Part shown: one piece after another, positions 1-8,074 of the stretch
How positions within the stretch are numbered: the first letter of the stretch is position 1
Layout: each line of letters opens with the position of its first letter
Assembly (NCBI GenBank): GCA_002431355.1
Contig: DJEQ01000082.1
Coordinates: 1 to 8,288, forward strand
Reading direction: 5' to 3'
Source of the DNA: Oribacterium sp. UBA5894
GTDB taxonomy: Bacteria; Bacillota; Clostridia; Lachnospirales; Lachnospiraceae
Length of the DNA: 8,288 nucleotides
The notes under the pieces: model-generated
Told to the model about the DNA's origin: nothing
Seen by the model: only the letters and a program-made list of their open reading frames with translations
Database searches by the model: none
Position numbers and translations under genes: made by a program

Positions 1-7
1 GAGGGTG

Positions 8-145
8 CTAAGGAAAAATTACTTCAAGTGCTTCCAAAAGGTCGGATTTGGACTTTTCAACGGCCTCTTCATATGACTTCTGACAGCCACCCCCTCTGGC
101 CTGGGCACCACGCGCTGTGTCATTTTCCACTACCATTTCATCCAT
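8..145 (-). CDS. Doubtful short ORF, 45 codons
   Basis: On the minus strand an ATG at 145 opens a frame of 45 codons ending in TAG at 8-10. An in-frame TAA lies three codons upstream, so it is not the tail of a longer gene. The predicted peptide begins MDEMVVEND, has a Gly/Arg-rich middle with one Cys, and ends in an acidic stretch, KSDLLEALEVIFP, that could form an amphipathic helix. No convincing ribosome binding site precedes the ATG: the nearest GGTGG is about 17 nt away. A start at the fourth codon (position 136) is only weakly better. I do not recognise the protein. It would be divergently oriented to the gene at 216. It may be a chance frame; conservation in relatives would decide. Confidence 0.17.
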   Translation of the reverse strand: MDEMVVENDTARGAQARGGGCQKSYEEAVEKSKSDLLEALEVIFP

Positions 146-152
146 TTTCTGT

Positions 153-158
153 TAATAT
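153..158 (+). promoter_or_regulatory. Candidate -10 element for the ThyX-like gene
   Basis: TAATAT at 153-158 sits in a locally AT-rich stretch about 57 nt before the chosen start at 216. It resembles a sigma-A -10 box. No good TTGACA-like -35 is seen at 16-18 nt spacing, so this is a weak suggestion. The rest of 1-152 shows no strong terminator or other regulatory structure. Confidence 0.2.
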
Positions 159-204
159 AGAACCACCAAAATGAGCAAAACGAAAGATCGTTTAAAATTA
201 AGAA

Positions 205-210
205 AGAGGA
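205..210 (+). promoter_or_regulatory. Ribosome binding site deciding the start at 216
   Basis: AGAGGA ends 5 nt before the ATG at 216, and the purine run reads AAAGAGGA. The more upstream in-frame ATG at 171 has no purine-rich element before it, only ACCACCAAA. This favours 216 as the true start. Confidence 0.65.
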
Positions 211-215
211 ATGCT

Positions 216-878
216 ATGCTGAAAATTGAGAGAACGTCGGTGATGAATCTGGAGAATGCGATGCGTGGGGCGCGGAACCCGATGAATTCCTGGGCGCGTT
301 CGGACAGCTACTATGCGGAGGATGGGAGCTATGTGCTGGGACCGAATGATCTGTCGCTTGCGAAGCGTCTTCGCCTTGCCGGGTCGGATCACCGAAAATT
401 CGTCCGTCAGATTTTCGTCTGCTGTGATGTCACGGCACCGCTCTACTGGTGGAAGGAGTATGATACCTATAAGGTCGCAACGGTAGCAAACTCTACCTCC
501 ACCATGCATAAGATTCACAGTAAGCCGATCGAGCTCGACGATTTCTCCCATGATCATCTGACGGAGGATGCGCTCGAGATCATGAAAGCCTACATTGCCG
601 AAATTGAAAAGATCCGGCTTCGCTACATGGAAAACGGAAAGCCAAAGGCCGACTGGTACAATCTCATCGAGATGCTTCCGGAATCTTATCATCAGATGCG
701 CACCATCAGTCTGGACTATGAGACGCTCATCAATATCTACTTTGCACGGAAAAACCATAAGCTCGACGAGTGGCATACCTTCTGCCACTGGATCGAGTCT
801 CTTCCATATGCAAAGGAAATTATCCTGGCGGAGAAGGACGAAAATGAAGAAGCTCCCAGCCAGAATCCCCTCAATTGA
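216..878 (+). CDS. Divergent ThyX-fold protein, catalytic motif lost
   Basis: This 220-residue protein resembles flavin-dependent thymidylate synthase (ThyX), which makes dTMP from dUMP using FAD and methylene-tetrahydrofolate. Compared from memory with Thermotoga maritima ThyX (about 220 residues), several features line up. These are a His (H59) at the position of the FAD-site His53; a hydrophobic strand leading into VTAP (72-75) against VKAP; a Leu-Pro pair (154-155) in the C-terminal half; and TLINIYFAR (170-178) against SLMNFLNLR, keeping the dUMP-binding Arg174 equivalent as R178. However, the family signature RHRx7S reads TYKVATVANST (84-94), so Arg-His-Arg becomes Thr-Tyr-Lys. The Gln75, Arg90 and Arg147 equivalents are also replaced. 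Ordinary thymidylate synthase activity is therefore unlikely; binding of a flavin or nucleotide, or an altered reaction, is possible. No signal peptide or membrane segment is seen, so it is probably cytosolic. The start at 216 is chosen for its ribosome binding site; an ATG at 171 would add 15 basic residues. The gene converges on addA and overlaps its last 8 bp. The fold assignment is an inference from remote similarity; the protein could also be annotated as hypothetical. Confidence 0.6.
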   Translation: MLKIERTSVMNLENAMRGARNPMNSWARSDSYYAEDGSYVLGPNDLSLAKRLRLAGSDHRKFVRQIFVCCDVTAPLYWWKEYDTYKVATVANSTSTMHKIHSKPIELDDFSHDHLTEDALEIMKAYIAEIEKIRLRYMENGKPKADWYNLIEMLPESYHQMRTISLDYETLINIYFARKNHKLDEWHTFCHWIESLPYAKEIILAEKDENEEAPSQNPLN

Positions 879-879
879 G
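870..879. repeat. Palindrome carrying both convergent stop codons
   Basis: CTCAATTGAG is a perfect 10-bp palindrome. Read on either strand it gives CTC AAT TGA in frame, so both the ThyX-like protein and AddA end in Leu-Asn-stop. The coding regions overlap by 8 bp (871-878). No intrinsic terminator (GC-rich hairpin plus U-run) is visible on either side, so each transcript probably runs into the opposing gene. Confidence 0.85.
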
Positions 880-3800
880 CGCAATCGTCTTTTCCAGAAT
901 AATGGAGTAGATCAGCTTTTCCTTTACCGGAAGTCCGGTGATGCTTTCCAGCGCCTCGGCATAGAGCTCCAGCTGCTTCTGATAGCGGCCGATCAGCGTT
1001 TCCTCCGAACGGACGTGATCCGACTTATAATCCACGAGGACGATAGCCTCGTCTTCAATAAAGAACGCATCGATGATGCCCTGCAGGAGCACAGGCTCCG
1101 TCGTATCGCTGTTCGGGAAGAGGTAACTATTTGGAACCTGCTTCATGAAGTGCTGCTCTCGATAAAGCTGACCCGCGGCCTGCGCCTTTCGAAAGCGTGC
1201 CGCCAGCGGCGAATTCAGGAAGGCCTGGAAGCGCTTCGGATTGATCAGCTTCCATTCCGCCTCCGGGAGCTTCTCCTTCAGCTGCTCCATACAGTGCTCC
1301 GGTGCATCCTGATAGTCATAGCTTTCCAGTGCATGGTGATAGGCATCGCCGACCTCGGCTCCGGCCTTTTCCTGATACTGTGCCACGCTCTCCGGGCGAA
1401 GCCCTGTCGGATTCGACTCGCTCGTATCCACCGTAAGCTTCCAGCCCTTCTGCGCTGCAGATGCATGCGCCACCTCAAACTGCTCGATTTCTGTTTCCTT
1501 TATTTCTGATACAGAGTGCTTCGGATACAGGCGCGTTGCCTCCTCCTGAGGATAGACATACGAAAGCGCCTGTACCGCCTCCTGATAGGCCGGTGTACGG
1601 TCATCAACGGAAGCCACGGCCTGTCGCATCACATCCTGCAGGGCTACGCGATGAAGCGCATGCTCCTTTGCTGTCCTCTGAAGGTCTTCCAATGTATATT
1701 CCGTGAGTTCGATGACGTTTCGGTCTGCACCTGTCCGCTCGAGCTTCTCTCTTCCCTCGGCCATCAGAATCCATTCGAGAAAGCTGCCGGCACTCTGAAG
1801 CTGCGTACCGAAAAGCGGACTAAGATCATCTGGATACTTGTCCAGCAGGCGATCGATTCGATCCACTGCTGCGGTCATGATCAGCTTCTCTTCTGCACGG
1901 GTCATTGCCACGTACAGTACACGAAGCTCCTCTCCGAGCTGATCCATCGCAAGCTTCTTTCGTATCGCTGCCCGCTGCATGGACGGAATCTTCACCTTTT
2001 TTTCAAGATCCACATAATCACAGCCAATGCCCATCTCACTGTCCAGCAGCACGGCGTCATTCAGATCCTGCTTATTGAACTTTCGCCCTAAGCCGGAAAG
2101 AAAAACCACCGGGAACTGCAGTCCCTTCGACTTGTGAATCGACATGATGCGCACGAGATCATCCTGATCCGAAAAGATCGTGGCCTCGCCCTGGTCGCTG
2201 TTGTACTTCTTCAGCTTTTCGATGTAGCGAATGTAGTCAAACAGGCCCTTATAGGACGTCTTTTCAAAGGCAAGGGCCATATCGATCATGGCATCGAGAT
2301 TTGCCTTCCGCCGTTTTCCTGCCGGCATCGCTGCCGCATAACGATCATAGCCGGTCTCATCGAAAATCCGATAGAGAAGCTCATGGATGGACAGGTAATG
2401 GGACATCTGGCGGTAATGCTGGAGATCCTCTATGAAACGCAGAAGCTTTTCCCGAAGTGCTGCTGGAAGTGTATCCATCTTTATCTGATACTCCTCCATC
2501 GGATCAGTGATTTCTGAAGCCTCGGTGTCGGGTGCCTGTGGTCTGTCGTCGGACTGTACGGCGGAAGCATGGGGTGCATCTTCTGACAGCGTCCCGTCCT
2601 TCGACGTCGTTGCTGCCGGTGGAAGTATGGACTGGAGTGCGCCGAAGGCGGCAACCAGCATGGCCAGCTCCTCATCCGTAAAGCCATAGATCGGCGAATG
2701 CAGCACTGCCGCGAGCGGGATGTCCTGCTGCGGATTATCGATCACACGGAGAAGGGCCAGCACCGTTTCCACCTCCACCGTTGAAAAGTAGCCTTCATTG
2801 CTCGTACAGTAGGCCGGCACGCCATCTGCTCCCAGAATTTCCACCAGGGTATCGGCGTAGCTGCCCAGTGAGCGAAGAAGGATGACCATGTCCCGGTATG
2901 GTACTCCCTCTGCATGCAGCCTCTGAATGCGCTGCGCAATCATGTGGGCCTCGGCCTCGCCCTTTGACATCTGCGCATCAAACAGCGTCTCCGACTGCTT
3001 CGACGACGCCTCCATGAGGAGCAGCTCCGAATGATAGCGTGGGTCCAGGACGTCGCTTTCCGGCGCCTTCGGATAGCCATAATGCAGGGCAACCTTCTCG
3101 TTATAGTCAATGCCTCCGAGGGACGGGCGCATGATGCGCCGGAACACATGGTTGACCGCACGCACCACCTCATTGCGGCTTCGGAAGTTCTTACTGAGTT
3201 CAATTTTCGGATAGCTCTCCTCCTGATATTTCATAAGGAAGAGATCCGGGCGTGCCTGTCGAAAGCTGTAGATGGACTGCTTGACATCGCCGACCTGAAA
3301 GACATCCGGGCGTCCGAAGCGTTCGGCCGAAAGCGCCCGCAGCAGCTCCTCCTGTACGAAGTTCGAGTCCTGGTACTCATCCACCAGGATTTCACGATAG
3401 CGACGGGCAGCATCATCCGCAAGGGCGGACGGGTGTCGATGTCCGTCGGCGTCCGTCGTGTACAGGATCTCCAGCGCCTTATGCTCGAGGTCACTGAAAT
3501 CCAGCATGTGACGCTTTTCCTTTTCCTCCTGATAGCGTGCATGAAACTTCTGCGTCAGCGTGACTAAGCCCCGGAGGCTCCGCTTCATTCCCTCCGCCAT
3601 CTTCTTTTCTTCCTCCGGATCGAGCCCCACATGCATGCCTGCAATGGCTTTGACATCCTTCTTTACCTCGTCCCGAATGGTCGTCACCCAGCCCTTCCGT
3701 GGGGATTTCGTCGGCTTCAGACGATCGAAACGGATCTCTTTCACCTTTGAAATCAGCTCCTCGAAGTGCTCGGTGCTCGCCGCCCGCTGCAGAGCCTGCT

Positions 3801-4530
3801 GCTCTCCTGCGATCGTGTCCACATAGCTGGCGGGTCCATCCTCCTCCGTGCATACCGTAAGCGCATATCCCATTCGCTCCGCATCATCCTCGAGCGTCGT
3901 ACGCAGCTGCTGACAGAGATACGCACGGCCCTGTCCCTCCTGCTCCTCCAGACAGCTCTCAAAGAACTCCTCTGGCCACGGATGAGACGCGGCATTCTCA
4001 TAAAGCTTCAGCACCAGCTCGCTGATACCCGCATCGGTTTTTCCACGTCCAAAGGTATCCACAAAATACAGAAAATCGGCGTCGCCGGCCGCATACTCCT
4101 CCTCGAGCAGATCCTCGAGCAGATCTCCCTGCAGCAGCTTCAGCTCACCTGGATCGCCCATACGGAAGCCCGGATCAAGATCGATGGCCGCATAGTTTTC
4201 CGTAATAAAATGCTTACAGAACGCATCAATGGTGGAAATGCTCGCGTTCTGAATGCTGCCGGCCTCCCGGATGAGCGCCGCATCGTCCGGGTGCGCCCGC
4301 AGCTTCTCCTCGAGCGCGGTCTTAATACGGTCCCGCATCTCCTGTGCAGCCGCCTCGGTAAAGGTCATGATGACCATCTCTGACAGCTTCACCGGGTCCT
4401 TCGGATCCATGATGCGCGCGATCACATGCTGCACCAGTACCGCGGTCTTACCCGATCCGGCCGCGGCAGCCACCAGAAGATTCCCCGCTGTATGTTCAAT
4501 GACCTGTTTCTGTTCCGTCGTCCATTCCAT
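871..4530 (-). CDS. addA: AddA helicase-nuclease subunit
   Basis: AddA is the motor and one of the two nucleases of the AddAB (RexAB) complex. It unwinds broken DNA ends 3'-5' and cuts the 3' strand until Chi, supplying ssDNA for RecA. With the start at 4530 it has 1219 residues, close to the usual length of about 1230. The SF1A helicase motifs are all present in order: Q-motif EWTTEQ (2-7); Walker A GSGKT (25-29); motif Ia around 53-69; ISTIDAFC (98-105); Walker B LVDEYQDS (382-389); motif III GDVKQSIYSFR (414-424); motif IV LSKNFRS (445-451); motif V SIHKSKGLQFP (797-807); motif VI LYVAMTRAEEK (872-882). The C-terminal RecB-type nuclease keeps H1065, D1154 (GIID), D1167 and K1169 (VDYKSD), and QxxxY (1186-1190). 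A Ser/Asp/Ala/Pro-rich insertion lies at about 637-677. An ATG at 4557 would add nine residues, but only the 4530 ATG has a good ribosome binding site. The gene overlaps the 3' end of addB by 35 bp, suggesting coupled translation. The family assignment is secure. Confidence 0.97.
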   Translation of the reverse strand: MEWTTEQKQVIEHTAGNLLVAAAAGSGKTAVLVQHVIARIMDPKDPVKLSEMVIMTFTEAAAQEMRDRIKTALEEKLRAHPDDAALIREAGSIQNASISTIDAFCKHFITENYAAIDLDPGFRMGDPGELKLLQGDLLEDLLEEEYAAGDADFLYFVDTFGRGKTDAGISELVLKLYENAASHPWPEEFFESCLEEQEGQGRAYLCQQLRTTLEDDAERMGYALTVCTEEDGPASYVDTIAGEQQALQRAASTEHFEELISKVKEIRFDRLKPTKSPRKGWVTTIRDEVKKDVKAIAGMHVGLDPEEEKKMAEGMKRSLRGLVTLTQKFHARYQEEKEKRHMLDFSDLEHKALEILYTTDADGHRHPSALADDAARRYREILVDEYQDSNFVQEELLRALSAERFGRPDVFQVGDVKQSIYSFRQARPDLFLMKYQEESYPKIELSKNFRSRNEVVRAVNHVFRRIMRPSLGGIDYNEKVALHYGYPKAPESDVLDPRYHSELLLMEASSKQSETLFDAQMSKGEAEAHMIAQRIQRLHAEGVPYRDMVILLRSLGSYADTLVEILGADGVPAYCTSNEGYFSTVEVETVLALLRVIDNPQQDIPLAAVLHSPIYGFTDEELAMLVAAFGALQSILPPAATTSKDGTLSEDAPHASAVQSDDRPQAPDTEASEITDPMEEYQIKMDTLPAALREKLLRFIEDLQHYRQMSHYLSIHELLYRIFDETGYDRYAAAMPAGKRRKANLDAMIDMALAFEKTSYKGLFDYIRYIEKLKKYNSDQGEATIFSDQDDLVRIMSIHKSKGLQFPVVFLSGLGRKFNKQDLNDAVLLDSEMGIGCDYVDLEKKVKIPSMQRAAIRKKLAMDQLGEELRVLYVAMTRAEEKLIMTAAVDRIDRLLDKYPDDLSPLFGTQLQSAGSFLEWILMAEGREKLERTGADRNVIELTEYTLEDLQRTAKEHALHRVALQDVMRQAVASVDDRTPAYQEAVQALSYVYPQEEATRLYPKHSVSEIKETEIEQFEVAHASAAQKGWKLTVDTSESNPTGLRPESVAQYQEKAGAEVGDAYHHALESYDYQDAPEHCMEQLKEKLPEAEWKLINPKRFQAFLNSPLAARFRKAQAAGQLYREQHFMKQVPNSYLFPNSDTTEPVLLQGIIDAFFIEDEAIVLVDYKSDHVRSEETLIGRYQKQLELYAEALESITGLPVKEKLIYSIILEKTIALN

Positions 4531-7500
4531 GACTCTTCTCCTCTGGTGAAATTTCATTCCAAATATCTTCCGGCTTCAGCAGGGTTCCGCTTCGGTACTG
4601 ATAGCCCTCGATGCGTGGATCAAAGCCGCAGATGCTGTGATATGGGCACCAGCTGCAGGCCGTCGTATCACTGCTTAAACGCATCGGGTGCACGCCGATC
4701 ACGCCGCTTCGGATCTCCCGTGCAAATCCCTGCATTTTCCGGTCCACAAAGTGTCGAAGATCCTGAAAGCGCTTCGTCGACGCCACATTCTTCTTCGACG
4801 CATCCACAACGCCCGCCTTGATCGTCACCGGCAGAATATCGGAAGACTGCTGAATCTCATGATCGAGCTTCTGCACCACGGAAAGCTCCGTGTTCACAAG
4901 GCCATCCATCATCAGCTTTTTCAGCCGCTCATGCGCCGTATCCGAGGCCGTCCGCGCAGGATCATAATCCAGCACCGGATCCTCGATATGATAGTAGAAC
5001 ATGGCTGCCGGCACGATTTCCCTGTCCGGATAGCGCTCGGCTGCTTCTGCCATCGCCACATTGAGGTAGGTGGTGAGCTGCAGCTGCATGCCATCATAAA
5101 TCCGCGTCAGGTCGAAGCTCGTCTTTCCGGACTTATAATCAATCACCTTCACATAAACGTGTCCCTCGTCTTCGGCAATGTCTACACGATCGATGCGCCC
5201 CGTCAGTCGCATATCCTCGCGCAGGTAGTCGAAGCTCTTCTCCAGCCCATCCACGCGGAAATCCCCACGCCGAAGCTGCTCCGCCAGTGCCCACAGCGTC
5301 GTGCTCGTAATATCCGTGGCCTTTCGTACGAGATACTGGTTCCGTGCAGTATCCATGAGAATCCCATGATTGTAGCTGGCCGACGTCTCGGAAACACTCT
5401 CGGCTGCGAGTGTCCGAAGCTCCGCTTCCTCCATCTTTTCCAGCGGCCGTTTCTCCTCCTTCGCTTTTCGGAAGGACTGCTCCAGTGCGCCATGATAGAG
5501 GTTGCCAATGTCATACATCTGAAGATCAAAGCTCTCCCGCTCCTGAAGACGAAGCCCATAACGAAGAAAATGCTGGTAGGCACACTGACTGTAGTTTTCA
5601 AGACGGGTGATGGAGCCAAGAATCCGTGTGCCATACAGCTCGGAGGCTACCGCTTTCGACAGCAGGCTCTCCTCATACTTCGTGAAGGACGCCTTCAGGA
5701 GCTGCTCTGCTCTGTCCTGCTGCGTCGGATCCCGGGAAAGAATCGCAAGATACCGAAGGAAGCTGTCCATCTGCGCTTTCTCCTTTCTTTCCCTTCTGTG
5801 GCTTCTCTCCAGCTCCGCATCTCCGCCTTCTGCGCTTTCCGCCGTTTCTTCTGTTTCTTCTGTATACAGACTGGACAGATATTCTTCCATATCTTGAAAC
5901 TCGGAGGACACAAAACGCTCTGCCTCCTTCAGTGTATACACTCGAGGTGCACGAAACCGCAGTTTCTCCACCGGAAGCTCCGTAAACATATGTCGGATCT
6001 CCTGAATCAGTCCCGATGGACGACAGCCCTTTCCATCTCGTCCCTTCAGCGCATAGCTCAGTACCAGATGCTCCGACGGATTCAGAAGCGCGCGGTAGAT
6101 ATAAAAGCGCTGCACGAGCGCATTTTCCACCCGATCCGGTGCCAGCTCCAGCTCCAGTTCCTTAAACAGCTGCCGGTCACGGTCCGTGAGAAGCTTCGTA
6201 TCCGCCTCCGCCTTCGGTACCTCATTTGCGGTCAGCCCGGCAACGAAAAACAGCCGGGGATTTGAAAACCTGGAACGGGTGAGATCTCCGATCACGACCT
6301 GGTCCAGAGTCGCCGGAATGACCCGCACCGAGGCCTGCCGCAGCCCGGAATCGAGCACATCCCGAAATTCGGTCCGGGACATCCGGGTTTCTCCCAGCAG
6401 TGTGCGAAGCTGTGTAAGCACCGTTTCAATCGCCGTCACACTCTCCTCGAGGCTCTCCGCACGATTCAGCTCTCCCTCCGCGCGCAGCGACGCCACGAGC
6501 GCCTCCATGGCCTCCGCCGCATGCATCTCCGTCATCAGGTTTTCCAGTGCCTCGACCCGCACAGCCACCGTGGCCGCACGCTCACTGGTATGGCTTCGAA
6601 GATGAAGGAGCGGCAGAATCAGCTCCTGCCGAAGCGCCTCCCGTGCACCTGTACTCCCATCCTCCTCCAGCCAGACCGTATCATATTTCGCCGCTCCCCG
6701 AAGCCCCGTCGCGCGAAGCTCATTGTCCAGTGCATCAATGTGCTGCTCCCTCTCCTCTGATACCATCGGCAGCGCGCGAAGAAACCGCATCACCGCATCA
6801 AAGGTGAAATTCCGGTCCACGGCCTCCAGTGCCGCACGCATCAGCTCCGCATACGGCGAGTCCAGAAGGCTGCCTGGATCATCGAAGAAATAGGGAATCT
6901 GCGCCTCGGAAAAAATCTTGTAGACAATGTCCCGATAGCTCTCCGGGTTTGTCAGGATGATGCCAATGTCCTGGTAGCGGAGTCCATCCTTCCGTACAGC
7001 CTCCTCAATGCAGGTTGCCATGGCTTCGACCTCCTGTCGAAGGTCCATGGCCTCCCAGATCGTAAGGGACGAATCCGGGGCGGTCTTTTTCTTTACCGTA
7101 TCGAAGCGATAAAGGAAATGCTCCAGGGTAGAAAGCGCCGGTGCCTTGACAAAACGCGGAAGCGGTGCGCCCGCCGGACGCTCCTCTCCGGTCCGCGCAT
7201 CATAGCGATTCACATCGATGGCCGCTTCCATCGGCACCTTCAGCGTTTCGGCCATCTTCGTCAGTTTCTCTACTGTCTGTCGTGAAAGATAAAAGAGGTC
7301 CTCCGGTCCACGCACATCGTAAATCGAATCCCGCGCATCCGAACTGACCTCACAGCTCACCAGGGTTTCGGAGGTAACTGGAAGGATTTCCTCCAGAATC
7401 CGAAGCTGAATCGGTGTGAAGCCTGTAAAGCCGTCAAAGGCCACAACCGCATCCTGAAGGAGTGTGGACTCCGGCAGATGCGCGTACAGCTGATCCAGTA

Positions 7501-8044
7501 CCTCCTCCTGGGTATGGTAGCCATGCGCCTCCATGTAGCGCTGAAAATGCTCATAGATGAGGGCGAGATCCCGGAGCTTGCTCCGAGTGTACTGTGCCTC
7601 GGCATGCTCCGCCGCAAGATCCAGCATCTCCGGCGTGATGTGATACTGGTAAAATTCAGAGATCTGTGATTTCAGACTGTCGAGGAAGCCCGGCTTATTC
7701 AGCTCCCGCTGGTAAAGGCAGAGCTTTGCCTTGATCTTCTCCGTCACCGAGCGAAGAATCATGATCTTTCCGGTATCGTCAATGATGGTCATGGCCTGGA
7801 GCCGCAGCTCCTCGAATACACGATAGGCCAGCCGATCGAAGCTCAGGACATCGATATTGAGAATCCCATTCCCCTTATTTTCAGGATGTGCCAGAATTTT
7901 CTTCTGCATCGCCAGTGTATCCTGCTCCGGCACGATCAGAAACCAGTTTTTTCGAAAATTTTCCGGCGCATGCTTCAGAAAATACTGGAGGAGGTATTCG
8001 GTTTTACCAGCGCCACTTGCGCCGAATATAAAGCGTAGACTCAT
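4496..8044 (-). CDS. addB: AddB helicase-fold, Fe-S nuclease subunit
   Basis: AddB partners AddA in the AddAB end-resection complex. In this family its helicase fold is not a motor but recognises Chi, and its C-terminal RecB-type nuclease cuts the 5' strand. With the start at 8044 it has 1182 residues, typical of Gram-positive AddB. The N-terminus carries Walker A GASGAGKT (8-15); the other SF1 motifs are not evident, as expected. The four Fe-S cysteines match the family layout: C821 (SQCAYQHF), then C1130, C1133 and C1139 (CxxCx5C) at the C-terminus, which clamp the nuclease domain. Nuclease residues are H851 (GNLYHGALE), D952 (TGRIDRVD), D969 and K971 (VIDYKSGK), and QxxxY (989-993). A Glu-rich then Arg/Lys-rich segment at about 728-757 looks like a flexible insertion. 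The start at MSLRFIFG is chosen because Walker A sits immediately after it, as in relatives, and AGGTGG precedes it. The same frame is open to an ATG at 8251, but that extension runs through the likely promoter and repeat block. It is the first gene of the addB-addA operon. Confidence 0.96.
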   Translation of the reverse strand: MSLRFIFGASGAGKTEYLLQYFLKHAPENFRKNWFLIVPEQDTLAMQKKILAHPENKGNGILNIDVLSFDRLAYRVFEELRLQAMTIIDDTGKIMILRSVTEKIKAKLCLYQRELNKPGFLDSLKSQISEFYQYHITPEMLDLAAEHAEAQYTRSKLRDLALIYEHFQRYMEAHGYHTQEEVLDQLYAHLPESTLLQDAVVAFDGFTGFTPIQLRILEEILPVTSETLVSCEVSSDARDSIYDVRGPEDLFYLSRQTVEKLTKMAETLKVPMEAAIDVNRYDARTGEERPAGAPLPRFVKAPALSTLEHFLYRFDTVKKKTAPDSSLTIWEAMDLRQEVEAMATCIEEAVRKDGLRYQDIGIILTNPESYRDIVYKIFSEAQIPYFFDDPGSLLDSPYAELMRAALEAVDRNFTFDAVMRFLRALPMVSEEREQHIDALDNELRATGLRGAAKYDTVWLEEDGSTGAREALRQELILPLLHLRSHTSERAATVAVRVEALENLMTEMHAAEAMEALVASLRAEGELNRAESLEESVTAIETVLTQLRTLLGETRMSRTEFRDVLDSGLRQASVRVIPATLDQVVIGDLTRSRFSNPRLFFVAGLTANEVPKAEADTKLLTDRDRQLFKELELELAPDRVENALVQRFYIYRALLNPSEHLVLSYALKGRDGKGCRPSGLIQEIRHMFTELPVEKLRFRAPRVYTLKEAERFVSSEFQDMEEYLSSLYTEETEETAESAEGGDAELERSHRRERKEKAQMDSFLRYLAILSRDPTQQDRAEQLLKASFTKYEESLLSKAVASELYGTRILGSITRLENYSQCAYQHFLRYGLRLQERESFDLQMYDIGNLYHGALEQSFRKAKEEKRPLEKMEEAELRTLAAESVSETSASYNHGILMDTARNQYLVRKATDITSTTLWALAEQLRRGDFRVDGLEKSFDYLREDMRLTGRIDRVDIAEDEGHVYVKVIDYKSGKTSFDLTRIYDGMQLQLTTYLNVAMAEAAERYPDREIVPAAMFYYHIEDPVLDYDPARTASDTAHERLKKLMMDGLVNTELSVVQKLDHEIQQSSDILPVTIKAGVVDASKKNVASTKRFQDLRHFVDRKMQGFAREIRSGVIGVHPMRLSSDTTACSWCPYHSICGFDPRIEGYQYRSGTLLKPEDIWNEISPEEKSHGMDDGTETGH
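4538..4544 (-). promoter_or_regulatory. addA ribosome binding site inside the addB end
   Basis: On the minus strand AGAGGAG lies 7 nt upstream of the ATG at 4530. It falls between that ATG and the alternative ATG at 4557, which supports the 4530 start. The site is embedded in the last codons of addB, so ribosomes finishing addB pass over it. This is consistent with stoichiometric, coupled production of the two subunits. Confidence 0.75.
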
Positions 8045-8049
8045 GTTCG

Positions 8050-8055
8050 CCACCT
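8050..8055 (-). promoter_or_regulatory. addB ribosome binding site
   Basis: On the minus strand AGGTGG lies 5 nt before the ATG at 8044, with a further AAGGA just upstream at 8057-8061. This supports the 8044 start rather than upstream in-frame ATGs such as 8251. Confidence 0.6.
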
Positions 8056-8074
8056 GTCCTTCTTTGATGCTTCT

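Noticed and set aside
81..122. Imperfect inverted repeat TGACAGC ... GCTGTGTCA as a terminator
   Set aside because: The stem is interrupted by a 2-nt bulge, the loop is about 26 nt, and only four T residues follow. It is too weak to support a terminator or riboswitch call.
171..215. 15-residue N-terminal extension of the ThyX-like protein
   Set aside because: No ribosome binding site precedes the ATG at 171, and the added residues are mostly Lys/Arg with no counterpart in the family. The start at 216 has AGAGGA at the right distance.
198..884. 228-codon minus-strand frame opposite the ThyX-like gene
   Set aside because: It mirrors the plus-strand gene, which has a good ribosome binding site and recognisable family similarity. 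The antisense translation has no recognisable domain and overlaps the end of addA.
4688..6265. 525-codon plus-strand frame opposite addB
   Set aside because: Its length reflects the codon bias of addB read backwards. The product is rich in Arg, His, Leu and Cys without domain order, while the opposite strand is an intact AddB with all Fe-S and nuclease residues.
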